DNA of 64,000 bases from Legionella gratiana (GTDB taxonomy: Bacteria > Pseudomonadota > Gammaproteobacteria > Legionellales > Legionellaceae): contig NZ_LNYE01000004.1 in the NCBI RefSeq assembly GCF_001467695.1, positions 31,392 through 95,391 on the forward strand. The letters run 5' to 3'. A program made the translations under genes and the position numbers. Under the pieces are notes generated by a model. The model ran no database searches. It saw only the letters and a program-made list of their open reading frames with translations, and was not told the DNA's origin. Within the stretch, counting starts at the first letter, position 1, and each line of letters starts with the position of its first letter. Of this stretch, positions 26,692 to 35,180 are shown in pieces.

Positions 26692-27516
26692 ATGAGAATT
26701 GATATATCGACTTTAAAACCATTATTTGATTTTTTACATGCTCAAATGATCAAACAAGATAGTTTAGCAAGAAAAAAATGTTTTTCTCGTTATGCTGCAT
26801 ATTACAGATCTATTTCAAATCACCTTGTTGAGGAAATAGTAATTATCCAAAAAAATGAAGCGTTAGTAATTAAGAAGTTACTCGAGCAACAAACTTCTCC
26901 TCGTTTACAAGAGGAGAAACAAAACTTACTGTTACACATCAATAAAGTACTGAATAATACTGCTCACTATATGGCACTGATGCAGTGTGTTTTGGATAGC
27001 TTTAAAAATGGATTTGGTCATTGCCAAGAACATGCTTCACTAGTGAGTTTGGCCTTATTAAAGCTAAATGGGGTAAATTGCAGCCCTCTGATTGAAAATA
27101 TTTGCATCCAATCAAAAAATTCATCAGAAAATCATGAGGTAGTTGTTTTGAATAGAAAAGATGACAGCGATATTCAAGATCCCAGAACCTGGGGAGAGGA
27201 TTGCTTGGTTATTGATTCAAGTAATTATTGGGTTGAAAAAATTCACAATATTCCAGAAGGAGCCGCATTATATAATCTATTAAAATTAGGTGTGGATATT
27301 TGTAAAGTCAACATATCAGTACTGCACCAAAATGATATGGAGCTCAATTTATTGACTCAGTTTAAGGAAAATCCGGAACATCCTTTTCATCGTATTGAAA
27401 AAATGACTTTTAATTGTTTCATGAAAGAAGTAACTGATTTTGTTGAGAAGCATACAACAATAATGTTATTGCCTGCGCTTGATTTGGAAGAAGAAGAGTG
27501 TCGTTTTACGCCCTAA
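26692..27516 (+). CDS. Putative effector with Cys-His-Asp (papain/transglutaminase-like) arrangement
   Basis: This 274-residue soluble protein begins with about 95 helical residues. Then come GHCQEHASLVSLALLKLNG (Cys111 at the start of a helix), ENHEVVV (His148 at a strand) and CLVIDSSNYW (Asp175 at the next strand). Order and spacing fit a transglutaminase-like or papain-like catalytic core, found in many bacterial toxins and effectors. The C-terminus ends in an acidic block (LDLEEEECRFTP) that fits a Dot/Icm E-block signal. It shares an operon with the M91-like gene and is followed by a strong terminator. No named family is recognised. Confidence 0.65.
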   Translation: MRIDISTLKPLFDFLHAQMIKQDSLARKKCFSRYAAYYRSISNHLVEEIVIIQKNEALVIKKLLEQQTSPRLQEEKQNLLLHINKVLNNTAHYMALMQCVLDSFKNGFGHCQEHASLVSLALLKLNGVNCSPLIENICIQSKNSSENHEVVVLNRKDDSDIQDPRTWGEDCLVIDSSNYWVEKIHNIPEGAALYNLLKLGVDICKVNISVLHQNDMELNLLTQFKENPEHPFHRIEKMTFNCFMKEVTDFVEKHTTIMLLPALDLEEEECRFTP

Positions 27517-27536
27517 CCCTATTCCCTCATTCATTA

Positions 27537-27578
27537 AACCTAGAAAAAGCAGTAGAACCCAACTGCTTTTTCTAGGTT
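27537..27578 (+). terminator. Strong rho-independent terminator
   Basis: A perfect 17-bp stem (27537-27553 with 27562-27578) with an 8-nt loop contains an A5/T5 block and is followed by AATTTTATA. It closes the two-gene M91 and Cys-His-Asp operon. Confidence 0.8.
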
Positions 27579-27668
27579 AATTTTATACAAAGAATATTTT
27601 TACTGATGACTGTTTAATATTTGATCTTTATAAGGACCAATCATTTGTGATTGGATATCCAGGAAGAT

Positions 27669-27734
27669 AACGTGTGTTCGACAAAATAATATCTTGATTT
27701 ATTTTTAGGAATTCTATAAATAACGTGAGTTCGA
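27669..27734 (+). repeat. Two copies of the dispersed AACGTGAGTTCGA motif
   Basis: AACGTGTGTTCGA (27669-27681) and AACGTGAGTTCGA (27722-27734) lie 53 bp apart in a non-coding stretch. Inverted relatives occur at 28152-28163 and 48685-48697, and another copy at 14407-14419. Otherwise 27579-27879 holds no gene. Confidence 0.5.
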
Positions 27735-27879
27735 CGTAAAAGGTATTTCATGCCTCTTCCGTTGGTAAACGAAATTTTAAATTTTAGTCCCGTGTAAAAG
27801 ATAATGAAAAAGTTTTTTATAGTTAAAATATGGACTAGAATAATTTATGTAGAGCAATAAAAATAAAGAGAGGAAAATC

Positions 27880-28017
27880 ATGAATATATTAAAAAAAATA
27901 GCAATGATGAGCATTGTTCTAGCAACACTAGGACTTTTGAGTGCTTGTGGAACTGTAAGTGGATTTGGTAAAGATGTGTCTCATGTGGGTAAAGATATTC
28001 AACGAGCAGCACAATAA
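27880..28017 (+). CDS. Entericidin-like small lipoprotein, 45 residues
   Basis: A strong GAGAGGA ribosome site precedes an ATG that encodes a lipoprotein signal with lipobox ending at Cys23 (LLSACGTVSGFGKD), then a short amphipathic tail (VSHVGKDIQRAAQ). Size, Cys-Gly-Thr start and the GKD...GKDI pattern match the EcnA/EcnB entericidin family of envelope lipoproteins. Entericidins are associated with stationary-phase lysis in E. coli; the role here is unknown. Confidence 0.85.
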   Translation: MNILKKIAMMSIVLATLGLLSACGTVSGFGKDVSHVGKDIQRAAQ

Positions 28018-28151
28018 AACTTTTCTTATATCCAGGAGCGGTTATTAACTAACCGTTCCGAATCTGTGTAAAATGTGTAGACTGCTGCTTGCAACTGTAT
28101 CTTCTGCTTTTATTTAGACCTGGATCTCGTATAAATGCTGCGCCTTTTACA

Positions 28152-28163
28152 TCGAACTCATGT
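28152..28163 (-). repeat. Inverted copy of the dispersed motif at a gene end
   Basis: ACATGAGTTCGA on the minus strand overlaps the stop codon of the adenylating-enzyme gene, so the repeat has contributed to that gene's 3' end. Confidence 0.4.
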
Positions 28164-29456
28164 ATTGGAAAAGTCTGACTTCTCAAGAGGGGCTATTCCT
28201 GGCATCACTTGGATTCTACGTTTTTTTTCCCAAAATTCTTTAGGTATATAGGGCTGCCATTGCCATGTCGGTAGGTCATAATTTTGTGCTCGAAAAAGTT
28301 CATTTAAATGATCAATTAGCGCGTTTTTATCAGATAAATCAGGAGTGATTTGAATGGTAAACTGATTTAATGTGTCCTGTTTGATGGCGTAATCGTCAAA
28401 TTCGAATGGAAATGAGGCCATTTTTTGACGAATTAAATCAGCAAAAATAGGTAGTACCTTTGTTCCTTTGGTGGCATAACAAATATCACCTACACGTCCT
28501 TCTATTCCTGCTAACTGTGTAAAAACATTATTTGATTTCTCTTCAATCAAGACATCATCCAAACGATAACGAATTATTGGCTGTGTTGTGCGTAATAAAT
28601 CGGTAATAATAGGTACAAATCGCCTATCATCCAACCATTCTTTTTCAATCATTAAATATTCTTCATTCATTAATAAATGATTATTTTCTTTGTTACTAAT
28701 TGCTAAAAAACCTTCTGTACACTGATAGACCTGAGATACTTGGCAATTAAATGCGTTACTTATAATGAGTTCATCACCAGCCTCTAAAACCTCCGCCACT
28801 GCAAATATTTTTTCAGGGTTAATGGATAGACAATGCTTTTTTTTAGCTAAAGTCAATAATACAGAGGCTGGTGCGGATAAAATAGTCGGTTGTATTTGAT
28901 TGAGGCGATCCATATGATTTTCAAAATTTTCAAATAAATCAAAAAAATGAAATTGAATTTTTTTGCTTTTATTTAGATTGGTGTACAGTTTGTTATTTGC
29001 TCTGAGGAAGAAAGCAATCCGTTCTTTTTTCTTTAATCCTTTTGGTAGGGCTTTGGCCATTAAAATACCAGACCAGGCGTCACGTTCTTTAGCACTGACA
29101 AGAAATAATCCGCGACTTCCTGAGGTTCCAGAGGAAAGCCCCACTGCAATACCCTTAATTAACGCTGAAAAGTCACGTGTACGTTCTGCATTTAATGCTA
29201 ATTCTAAGGCTTGGTCTTTTTTTATTTTTTGAGTATTTATATCATCAAAATGTTCCATCATTATTTTTTTATTTATAATTGGCCATTCAGCAAAGGGTTT
29301 ATCCAGATAAGGTTGATAAAAAGGTGATTTATATAAGGTTGTTTTTACTAAATGAGTAAATTTTTTTTCTTGATAGACAGATAATTGCTCACGCGATTTA
29401 AAACGTTTTTGCAGATATAGCGTTTTAAAATAATAATAAAGAAGCCTGAGAATCAT
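28158..29456 (-). CDS. PaaK / coenzyme F390 synthetase-like adenylate-forming enzyme
   Basis: This 432-residue member of the phenylacetate-CoA ligase/F390 synthetase branch has the phosphate-binding motif GLSSGTSGSRG (residues 106-116) and a later YRLDDV strand typical of the family. It should activate a carboxylate as an acyl-adenylate. The ATG at 29456 overlaps the preceding stop (ATGA), so it is preferred over the further ATG at 29492. It is last in a four-gene cassette with a FabH/OleA-like synthase, an NAD-dependent reductase and an MBL hydrolase, so its substrate is probably the cassette's fatty-acyl product. Substrate is unknown. Confidence 0.8.
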   Translation of the reverse strand: MILRLLYYYFKTLYLQKRFKSREQLSVYQEKKFTHLVKTTLYKSPFYQPYLDKPFAEWPIINKKIMMEHFDDINTQKIKKDQALELALNAERTRDFSALIKGIAVGLSSGTSGSRGLFLVSAKERDAWSGILMAKALPKGLKKKERIAFFLRANNKLYTNLNKSKKIQFHFFDLFENFENHMDRLNQIQPTILSAPASVLLTLAKKKHCLSINPEKIFAVAEVLEAGDELIISNAFNCQVSQVYQCTEGFLAISNKENNHLLMNEEYLMIEKEWLDDRRFVPIITDLLRTTQPIIRYRLDDVLIEEKSNNVFTQLAGIEGRVGDICYATKGTKVLPIFADLIRQKMASFPFEFDDYAIKQDTLNQFTIQITPDLSDKNALIDHLNELFRAQNYDLPTWQWQPYIPKEFWEKKRRIQVMPGIAPLEKSDFSNT

Positions 29457-30298
29457 GATTTCTCCACAAGGCGAGTACGTATCTGTTGGCAATGAGAGGG
29501 AATAATATCTATAGTTTTATTTGTTTTAAAAAGCTGATGTAACTTTTTTATGGTCTGTTGATAAGCTTCTTTATTGTCATGAATTAAGTAAGTGAGATTG
29601 CTTGGAAACACCAATTCCTTAAATGCTTCTTGATGCCAGCAACTGTCTGCAACTAAAAAAACTTCTTGAGTTGTTATTTCGGGAGTCTGACATCGTGAAC
29701 TTTTAAAATACAAACCAATTTGTCCTTTAGCATGTCCTGGTAAAGGTATGGCAATCAGGTGCTTATCATCAAAAAGATCAAATCCTCTTGTAAACGGTGA
29801 TAAATTGGATTCAAGTTGTACTTCATTTTTTAAAGGAATCAGGCGTTCATAAAAATCTTTAGGGAGCAGTCCTGGTAAAAATCCTTGGAGTAAGGCTTTA
29901 ATACCTTTTTTGTGGTATATAGTGTTTATTGCATCCGCATGACAAAAAAATTGGGCATTAGGAAAATCGTTTAAGCCACCAATGTGATCGGCATGGAAAT
30001 GTGAAATCACAATTGCTTTAATTTCAGCGGCAGAAATATTTTTTTCCTCTAATTGTTGTTTCAGTGATTTTTTTAGGGTCACAGGAGTTAAACGCCTATA
30101 AAGCGAAAATGGAAATTTTTGAGTGAGTTCATAAAATCGGTTACTGTAGCCAGTATCAAATAAAATATAACCTTGTTTAGGGTGTTTTATTAAAGCACAA
30201 ATTGCTGGATATTCACATTGCTTCAAATGACCGTTTTTTAAGGTCATTCGTTCACAATGTCTGCAAAAACCTGCTTCAAATAATTGATATTCGATCAT
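29453..30298 (-). CDS. MBL-fold hydrolase of the biosynthetic cassette
   Basis: This 281-residue metallo-beta-lactamase-fold protein has the zinc motif HFHADH at residues 100-105, LVADSCWH and a C-terminal IIPSHCQQ histidine. The N-terminus has a Cys-x2-His-Cys cluster (CRHC, about 12-15). It resembles lactonase-like (AHL lactonase) members. The ATG at 30298 overlaps the upstream stop (ATGA), ruling out the earlier in-frame codon. It may hydrolyse a thioester or lactone intermediate; in ole-type olefin clusters a hydrolase (OleB, of a different fold) has a comparable place. Confidence 0.8.
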   Translation of the reverse strand: MIEYQLFEAGFCRHCERMTLKNGHLKQCEYPAICALIKHPKQGYILFDTGYSNRFYELTQKFPFSLYRRLTPVTLKKSLKQQLEEKNISAAEIKAIVISHFHADHIGGLNDFPNAQFFCHADAINTIYHKKGIKALLQGFLPGLLPKDFYERLIPLKNEVQLESNLSPFTRGFDLFDDKHLIAIPLPGHAKGQIGLYFKSSRCQTPEITTQEVFLVADSCWHQEAFKELVFPSNLTYLIHDNKEAYQQTIKKLHQLFKTNKTIDIIPSHCQQIRTRLVEKS

Positions 30299-31278
30299 GA
30301 TGCTTGATACCACTGGGCAAAACGTTCAATGCCTTGCTCAATATTTATTTTAGGTTGATAACCTAAATCTTTTTGAGCTGCCTCAATATTTAAAGTTTGG
30401 CCCAAAGATAAAACCGCTGCACTGTATTGAGTTAAGCGTGGTTCTTTGGCGATAAAAGGTAAACTAAAGATTTTTTCCATGCAGGCAGCATATGTTTTTG
30501 CAATAGAATAAGGAATAAATTTGGGTGTAAATGGTTTTTGTAATGCCTGAAAAAGTTGTGTTAGGATGGCGATGAGTGTTTGGGGTTCATTATTGGTTAT
30601 ATTGTATTTTTTACCACAAAACCGTTGGTCTGCCCGGGCCGCTAAGAGCAAACTTTCTACAACATTTTCTACATAAGTAATGTCAATCACATTTTTTCCA
30701 TTACCAATAATAGGTAAGACACCCTTTTTTTCATTCCTTAATAGACGAGGAAAAATGGCGCGATCATATGGACCAAAAATAGCGCGCGGGCGCACAGTAA
30801 TCACATTCAGATTTCTTTCCTGATGCGCTTTATCCACTAGAGCCTCCGCGAGTAATTTAGTTTTTACATAATAATTAGCGGGCTTTTGGGGCAATGCTGT
30901 ATCTTCTTTGATGTTATATTGCTCCGTGAAATTAAAATAGATACTGGGAGAGGAAACATGTACTAATCGCGCATTTTCTGGGGTTGCTTCGATGATATGT
31001 TGTGTGCCTGCTACATTGGCATCGTAAAAATCTGTATAACGACCCCAAGGGCTGGAACGTGCGGCACAATGAAATAGGGTTTGGGCATTTAGTGCTGTAT
31101 TTTTTAATTTGATTTTATCGGCTAAATCTACGGCAATAAATTGAGCTCCTAGCTTGGCAATCACTTTGCCCAGTTGCTCATTGCGCCCCAAGGCAATTAC
31201 CTCATGACCTTCTTCCACTAAGCGTTTGGTTAAATTTATTCCGAGACAACCTGTTGCTCCAGTAACGACACAAATCAT
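30295..31278 (-). CDS. NAD-dependent epimerase/reductase, OleD-like
   Basis: This extended SDR of 327 residues has the N-terminal Rossmann motif VTGATGCLG (residues 5-13), Ser in HVSSPSIYF and catalytic Tyr137-x3-Lys141 (YVKTK). The 3-beta-hydroxysteroid dehydrogenase-like family includes OleD, which reduces 2-alkyl-3-ketoacids made by OleA. It sits 1 bp after the OleA/FabH-like gene, and its stop overlaps the next start. Reduction of the synthase product is therefore the likely step, by inference. Confidence 0.82.
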   Translation of the reverse strand: MICVVTGATGCLGINLTKRLVEEGHEVIALGRNEQLGKVIAKLGAQFIAVDLADKIKLKNTALNAQTLFHCAARSSPWGRYTDFYDANVAGTQHIIEATPENARLVHVSSPSIYFNFTEQYNIKEDTALPQKPANYYVKTKLLAEALVDKAHQERNLNVITVRPRAIFGPYDRAIFPRLLRNEKKGVLPIIGNGKNVIDITYVENVVESLLLAARADQRFCGKKYNITNNEPQTLIAILTQLFQALQKPFTPKFIPYSIAKTYAACMEKIFSLPFIAKEPRLTQYSAAVLSLGQTLNIEAAQKDLGYQPKINIEQGIERFAQWYQAS

Positions 31279-31279
31279 C

Positions 31280-32266
31280 TTAGTACTCCAAAATCATTCC
31301 ACCAGCTGCTATACCGGCACCAGTACCCAATAACAGCACCAATTGTCCGCGTTGCAATCGATTTGTATCGATAAGAGTAGATAAGGCTGTAGGGATAGAC
31401 GCTGCAATTTGATTCCCATGATATGGGTAAATGGAAACAAATTTTTCAGGAGGAATATCTAATCTTTTTTGGATGTGATGCATTGCAAGCAAACTTGCTT
31501 GATGTGGAATAAACCAATCAATATCCTGCATTCTTAATTGGGCTTTATTTAATAAATTGTTTAAGAGGCTATCTAGCAGTTTAGATGCTAATTTGAATAC
31601 TCTTTTTCCTTCCATATGAAATAAACCCTGCTCTCTGTTTTTAAGAGGGTCTTTTGCTGGCAAGCGAGTTCCTCCTGCTTCTATTTGACAGAATGTAGAA
31701 CCAACACTATGTGTTTCGTGATGTGCCGATAAAATGCGACTACAACCGTCACTTTTTTCAAGCACACATGCAGCTGCTCCATCACCTAAAATGGTACAGG
31801 TTTCCATATCTTGCCAATTGAGTCCAGCGGAAGCAATATCACTGGAAACAATAAGAATACGGTTAAATCGACCTCCTTCAATTAAATAAGAAGCAATATC
31901 TAAGGCACTCACGAAACTTAAACAAGTACTGTTTACATCAAAACAAGCAATTCCCGATTGTTCCAATCCTAATTGCTTTTGGATTAATACCGAAGTACAC
32001 GGAATGGCTTGCTCTCCTACACCACAGGCACTGATGATGGCATCAATATTGGCTAATTTAATATGTGCTTGTTGTAGCGCACAGAGAGCAGCTTGCGCTC
32101 CCATGTAGGAGGTTGTTTCATCGGGTGAAACAAAATGACGTGAAATGAGCCCCGACTTTTTTTGCACACTTCCTTTGGGTAAATTGAGTTTTGTATCTAA
32201 TTCTGTGGAAAAAACTTTGTTTCTAGGTAAATAACGCCCCATTCCAGTAATTTTTACAGCAGGCAT
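31280..32266 (-). CDS. 3-oxoacyl-ACP synthase III-like (FabH/OleA family)
   Basis: This 328-residue thiolase-superfamily enzyme has the complete FabH triad Cys115 (DVNSTCLSF), His255 (IPHQAS) and Asn285 (YHGNQIAAS). Such enzymes prime fatty acid synthesis from an acyl-CoA or, in OleA, join two acyl-CoAs head to head. Being first in a coupled cassette with reductase, hydrolase and adenylating enzyme argues for a specialised rather than housekeeping role. It is divergent from an RND efflux operon across a 261-bp region (32267-32527) in which I see no gene. Confidence 0.85.
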   Translation of the reverse strand: MPAVKITGMGRYLPRNKVFSTELDTKLNLPKGSVQKKSGLISRHFVSPDETTSYMGAQAALCALQQAHIKLANIDAIISACGVGEQAIPCTSVLIQKQLGLEQSGIACFDVNSTCLSFVSALDIASYLIEGGRFNRILIVSSDIASAGLNWQDMETCTILGDGAAACVLEKSDGCSRILSAHHETHSVGSTFCQIEAGGTRLPAKDPLKNREQGLFHMEGKRVFKLASKLLDSLLNNLLNKAQLRMQDIDWFIPHQASLLAMHHIQKRLDIPPEKFVSIYPYHGNQIAASIPTALSTLIDTNRLQRGQLVLLLGTGAGIAAGGMILEY

Positions 32267-32527
32267 ATTTGGTCCTTAATTGTTAAAATTAAAAGCCATT
32301 TAAATTAGGTAGCTTTTGCCTTAAATTTGAGGAGAAAAGGACTGTATCTTGTTCAGCCTTTAAATGATTCAATATTATACTTCATGATTGCTATTTGCTC
32401 AATAATTGTTTCGCTTCAATTTAATGGATGAGTAAGATCCGCAAAACAAACTCTGAAACTGTCAACTCCTTCTAATTCATGTTAAATTAGTCACTAATTT
32501 TACATTATTGGCAAGGGATTGTAATTA

Positions 32528-34015
32528 GTGTTCGGTTCAAGACTTCGTACAAGAATGTTAAGTGGCATATTGTTCAGCACCTTTCTTCATACTTCTTGTA
32601 TGGTTGGTCCAAACTTTCACTCTCCTGCACCACCAAAGGTCAAACGCTATACCGAAACACCACTACCTAAGAAAACGGTAAAAACTGCTGGGCCAGGAGG
32701 CCAAGAGCAAGTATTTATTACCAACAAAGACATTCCTCTTTTATGGTGGGAGCTTTATCGTTCTCCTGAAATCAATCAATTAATACATACAGGCTTGGCC
32801 AACAGTCCCACTTTAGCAGCCGCTTCTGCTGCGTTACGCCAGGCCCAAGAAAATTTAAAAGAGCAAATCGGTAATTCAATGTGGCCTGCAATAGATGTTA
32901 CTGATTCGGTGCAGAGACAGCGTTATTCAGGGGTGCAAATAGGTCAGCCAGCGGAGAGTGTTACCTTTAATCTTTTTTATACTTCGTTTAATTTATCCTA
33001 TACCTTGGATGTTTTTGGTGGTGCTCGACGACAAATCGAGTCATTGCGAGCACAGGTTGATTATCAACAATTTGAAGTCATCGCTGCTTATCTAACGTTA
33101 ACCTCTAATATAGTGACTACTGCTACAGCTGTTGCTTCTTATCAGGCACAAATTGAAGCAACACTTGAATTGATTCAGGCAGAACAGGGAATTCTAAACC
33201 TCTTAAACAAACAATATCGCTTAGGTGGTGTTTCGAAAGAAAATGTGCTTACACAACAAACCTTACTGGAGCAATCAAAAGCGACTTTACCTCCATTACA
33301 AAAAAGTTTATCTCAGGCAAAACATGCATTATCTACTTTAGTAGGTACATTTCCAGATGCTCCCTTACCAACTATTCGTTTAGACCGTTTAAAGTTACCT
33401 ACAGAATTACCTGTGAGTTTGCCTTCAAATCTTGTTCGTCAACGTCCCGATGTACGTGCTTCTGAAGCATTATTGCACGCAGCATGCGCGCAAGTAGGTG
33501 TTGCTACAGCCAATTTATTTCCACAATTTACTATTAGTGCTAATGAAGGATGGCTTAATACTTCTTTTGCCAATCTTTATACAGCACGAAATAATACATG
33601 GTCGGCAACAGGTATGGTGCTGCAACCTTTATTTCGTGGAGGCGCCTTGCTCGCACAACGACGTGCTGCAATTGCTGCTTATCAACAAACAGCAGCGCAA
33701 TATCGACAGATCGTGTTGCAGGCTTTTCAGAGTGTGGCTGATGTTTTAAGAGGGTTAGAATTAGATGCCCGTACATTACAAGCTCAAATAAGAGCTGAAG
33801 ACGCAGCACGAGCTTCTCTTAATTTGACACTCAAACAATATCGTTTAGGTGCAGTCAGTTATATCAATTTATTAAACGCACAACAGCAATACCAACAGAC
33901 GCGTATTAGTCGTATCCAAGCGCAAGCTACACGTTATAACGATACGGCGGCGTTATTCCAAGCTTTGGGTGGAGGCTGGTGGCATAAACCCTGGTGTGTC
34001 AAAGAGTGTCTATGA
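32528..34015 (+). CDS. Outer membrane efflux lipoprotein (NodT family), second RND system
   Basis: This 495-residue TolC/OprM-like channel starts at GTG (32528). The signal ends in a lipobox (LHTSC, Cys24), followed by MVGPNFHSPAPP. Two coiled-coil repeats are visible, the second marked by RQRPDVRASEALLHAACAQVG, and the chain ends in FQALGGGWW, common in NodT proteins. It is the first gene of an operon in the order channel-adaptor-pump. The 4-bp ATGA overlap couples it to the adaptor. Confidence 0.9.
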   Translation: MFGSRLRTRMLSGILFSTFLHTSCMVGPNFHSPAPPKVKRYTETPLPKKTVKTAGPGGQEQVFITNKDIPLLWWELYRSPEINQLIHTGLANSPTLAAASAALRQAQENLKEQIGNSMWPAIDVTDSVQRQRYSGVQIGQPAESVTFNLFYTSFNLSYTLDVFGGARRQIESLRAQVDYQQFEVIAAYLTLTSNIVTTATAVASYQAQIEATLELIQAEQGILNLLNKQYRLGGVSKENVLTQQTLLEQSKATLPPLQKSLSQAKHALSTLVGTFPDAPLPTIRLDRLKLPTELPVSLPSNLVRQRPDVRASEALLHAACAQVGVATANLFPQFTISANEGWLNTSFANLYTARNNTWSATGMVLQPLFRGGALLAQRRAAIAAYQQTAAQYRQIVLQAFQSVADVLRGLELDARTLQAQIRAEDAARASLNLTLKQYRLGAVSYINLLNAQQQYQQTRISRIQAQATRYNDTAALFQALGGGWWHKPWCVKECL

Positions 34016-35163
34016 TGAAAGAGATTTTCTTAAAAAAACAAATGATCATTATGCTAATTGCTGTAGGTATTCTTTTTTGTCTTGTTTTCGGTTGGAAAGC
34101 CTTTAGCGGTTATATGCTAAAAAAATATCTTTCTCAATCTCAGGCACCAGCAGTTACTGTTTCGACAATGAAGGTTGAAACTTCTTTATGGCAACCCACT
34201 CTAAAAGCAGTAGGCAGTATGCGTGCTGTTCTTGGTGTGAATGTGACGACTGAGCTTGCTGGTATGGTGCAAAAAATCTATTTTACACCTGGTTCAGCTG
34301 TTCAAAAAGGTTCTGTTCTAGTGCAATTAAATGCGGGTACAGAGTTGGGATTACTGCATTCACTGCAGGCACAAGTTGAATTAGCAAAAATTACTTACAA
34401 ACGTGATAAAGCTCAATATGCTGTGCGTGCAGTGAGTAAACAAACGCTCGATACAGATGAGTGGAATCTTCGAAATTTGCAGGCTCAAGTTGAAGAGCAA
34501 GCTGCGACCGTAGCAAAGAAAACCATCCGCGCCCCTTTTTCAGGGCAGCTGGGTGTTAGAAATGTTAACCCAGGACAATATCTTAATGTAGGTGATACCG
34601 TAGTCAGTTTACAGGCTTTAGACATTCTTTACGCCGATTTCTTTTTACCACAACAAACATTGGCTCAGCTCAAGTTAGGACAGACAGTTAGGATTGTTAC
34701 CGATACTTTTCCAAAGCAAGTTTTTCAAGGGAAAATTACTACAATTGAGCCTAATGTAGATAATTCGACTCGTAATGTAGAGGTTGAAGCTACCCTTCCT
34801 AATCCCGATCTTAAGTTGAAACCAGGGATGTTTACCCAAGTCGAGGTGGATGTAGGAAACAAGCAAAGTTATCTTACTGTACCGCAATCAGCAATTACGT
34901 TTAATCCTTATGGAGATATTGTTTACTTGGTTAAAGACAGTGGAAAAAAAGATAATAAAAATCAACCGGTTCTTGTTGTGAAACAAGTTTTTGTCACTAT
35001 TGGTGATACACGTGGTGATCAAATTGCCGTGTTAAAGGGCTTACACGAGGGGGATGTTGTAGTGACGAGTGGTCAATTGAAGCTCAAAAATGGTAGCCAG
35101 GTCGTGATCAATAATCAAATACAACCCAGCAATGAGGCATCACCAGCTGTTATTGAGAAATAA
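34012..35163 (+). CDS. RND periplasmic adaptor, second system
   Basis: This HlyD/AcrA-family protein of about 383 residues has an N-terminal TM segment (MIIMLIAVGILFCLVFGW), lipoyl halves (VQKIYFTPGSAVQKGSVLVQL and KKTIRAPFSGQLGVRNV, given as motif positions near 80-100 and 165-180) and a short helical hairpin. The start ATG at 34012 overlaps the upstream stop. The YLNVGDTVVSLQALD stretch resembles adaptors of MexF/TriC-like pumps. It ends 17 bp before the pump gene. Confidence 0.9.
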   Translation: MMKEIFLKKQMIIMLIAVGILFCLVFGWKAFSGYMLKKYLSQSQAPAVTVSTMKVETSLWQPTLKAVGSMRAVLGVNVTTELAGMVQKIYFTPGSAVQKGSVLVQLNAGTELGLLHSLQAQVELAKITYKRDKAQYAVRAVSKQTLDTDEWNLRNLQAQVEEQAATVAKKTIRAPFSGQLGVRNVNPGQYLNVGDTVVSLQALDILYADFFLPQQTLAQLKLGQTVRIVTDTFPKQVFQGKITTIEPNVDNSTRNVEVEATLPNPDLKLKPGMFTQVEVDVGNKQSYLTVPQSAITFNPYGDIVYLVKDSGKKDNKNQPVLVVKQVFVTIGDTRGDQIAVLKGLHEGDVVVTSGQLKLKNGSQVVINNQIQPSNEASPAVIEK

Positions 35164-35180
35164 ATCTAAGGATTGTCATA

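Noticed and set aside
33498..33809. Short frames on both strands within the outer membrane channel gene
   Set aside because: They are shadows of the full-length NodT-family gene, which is intact across this stretch.
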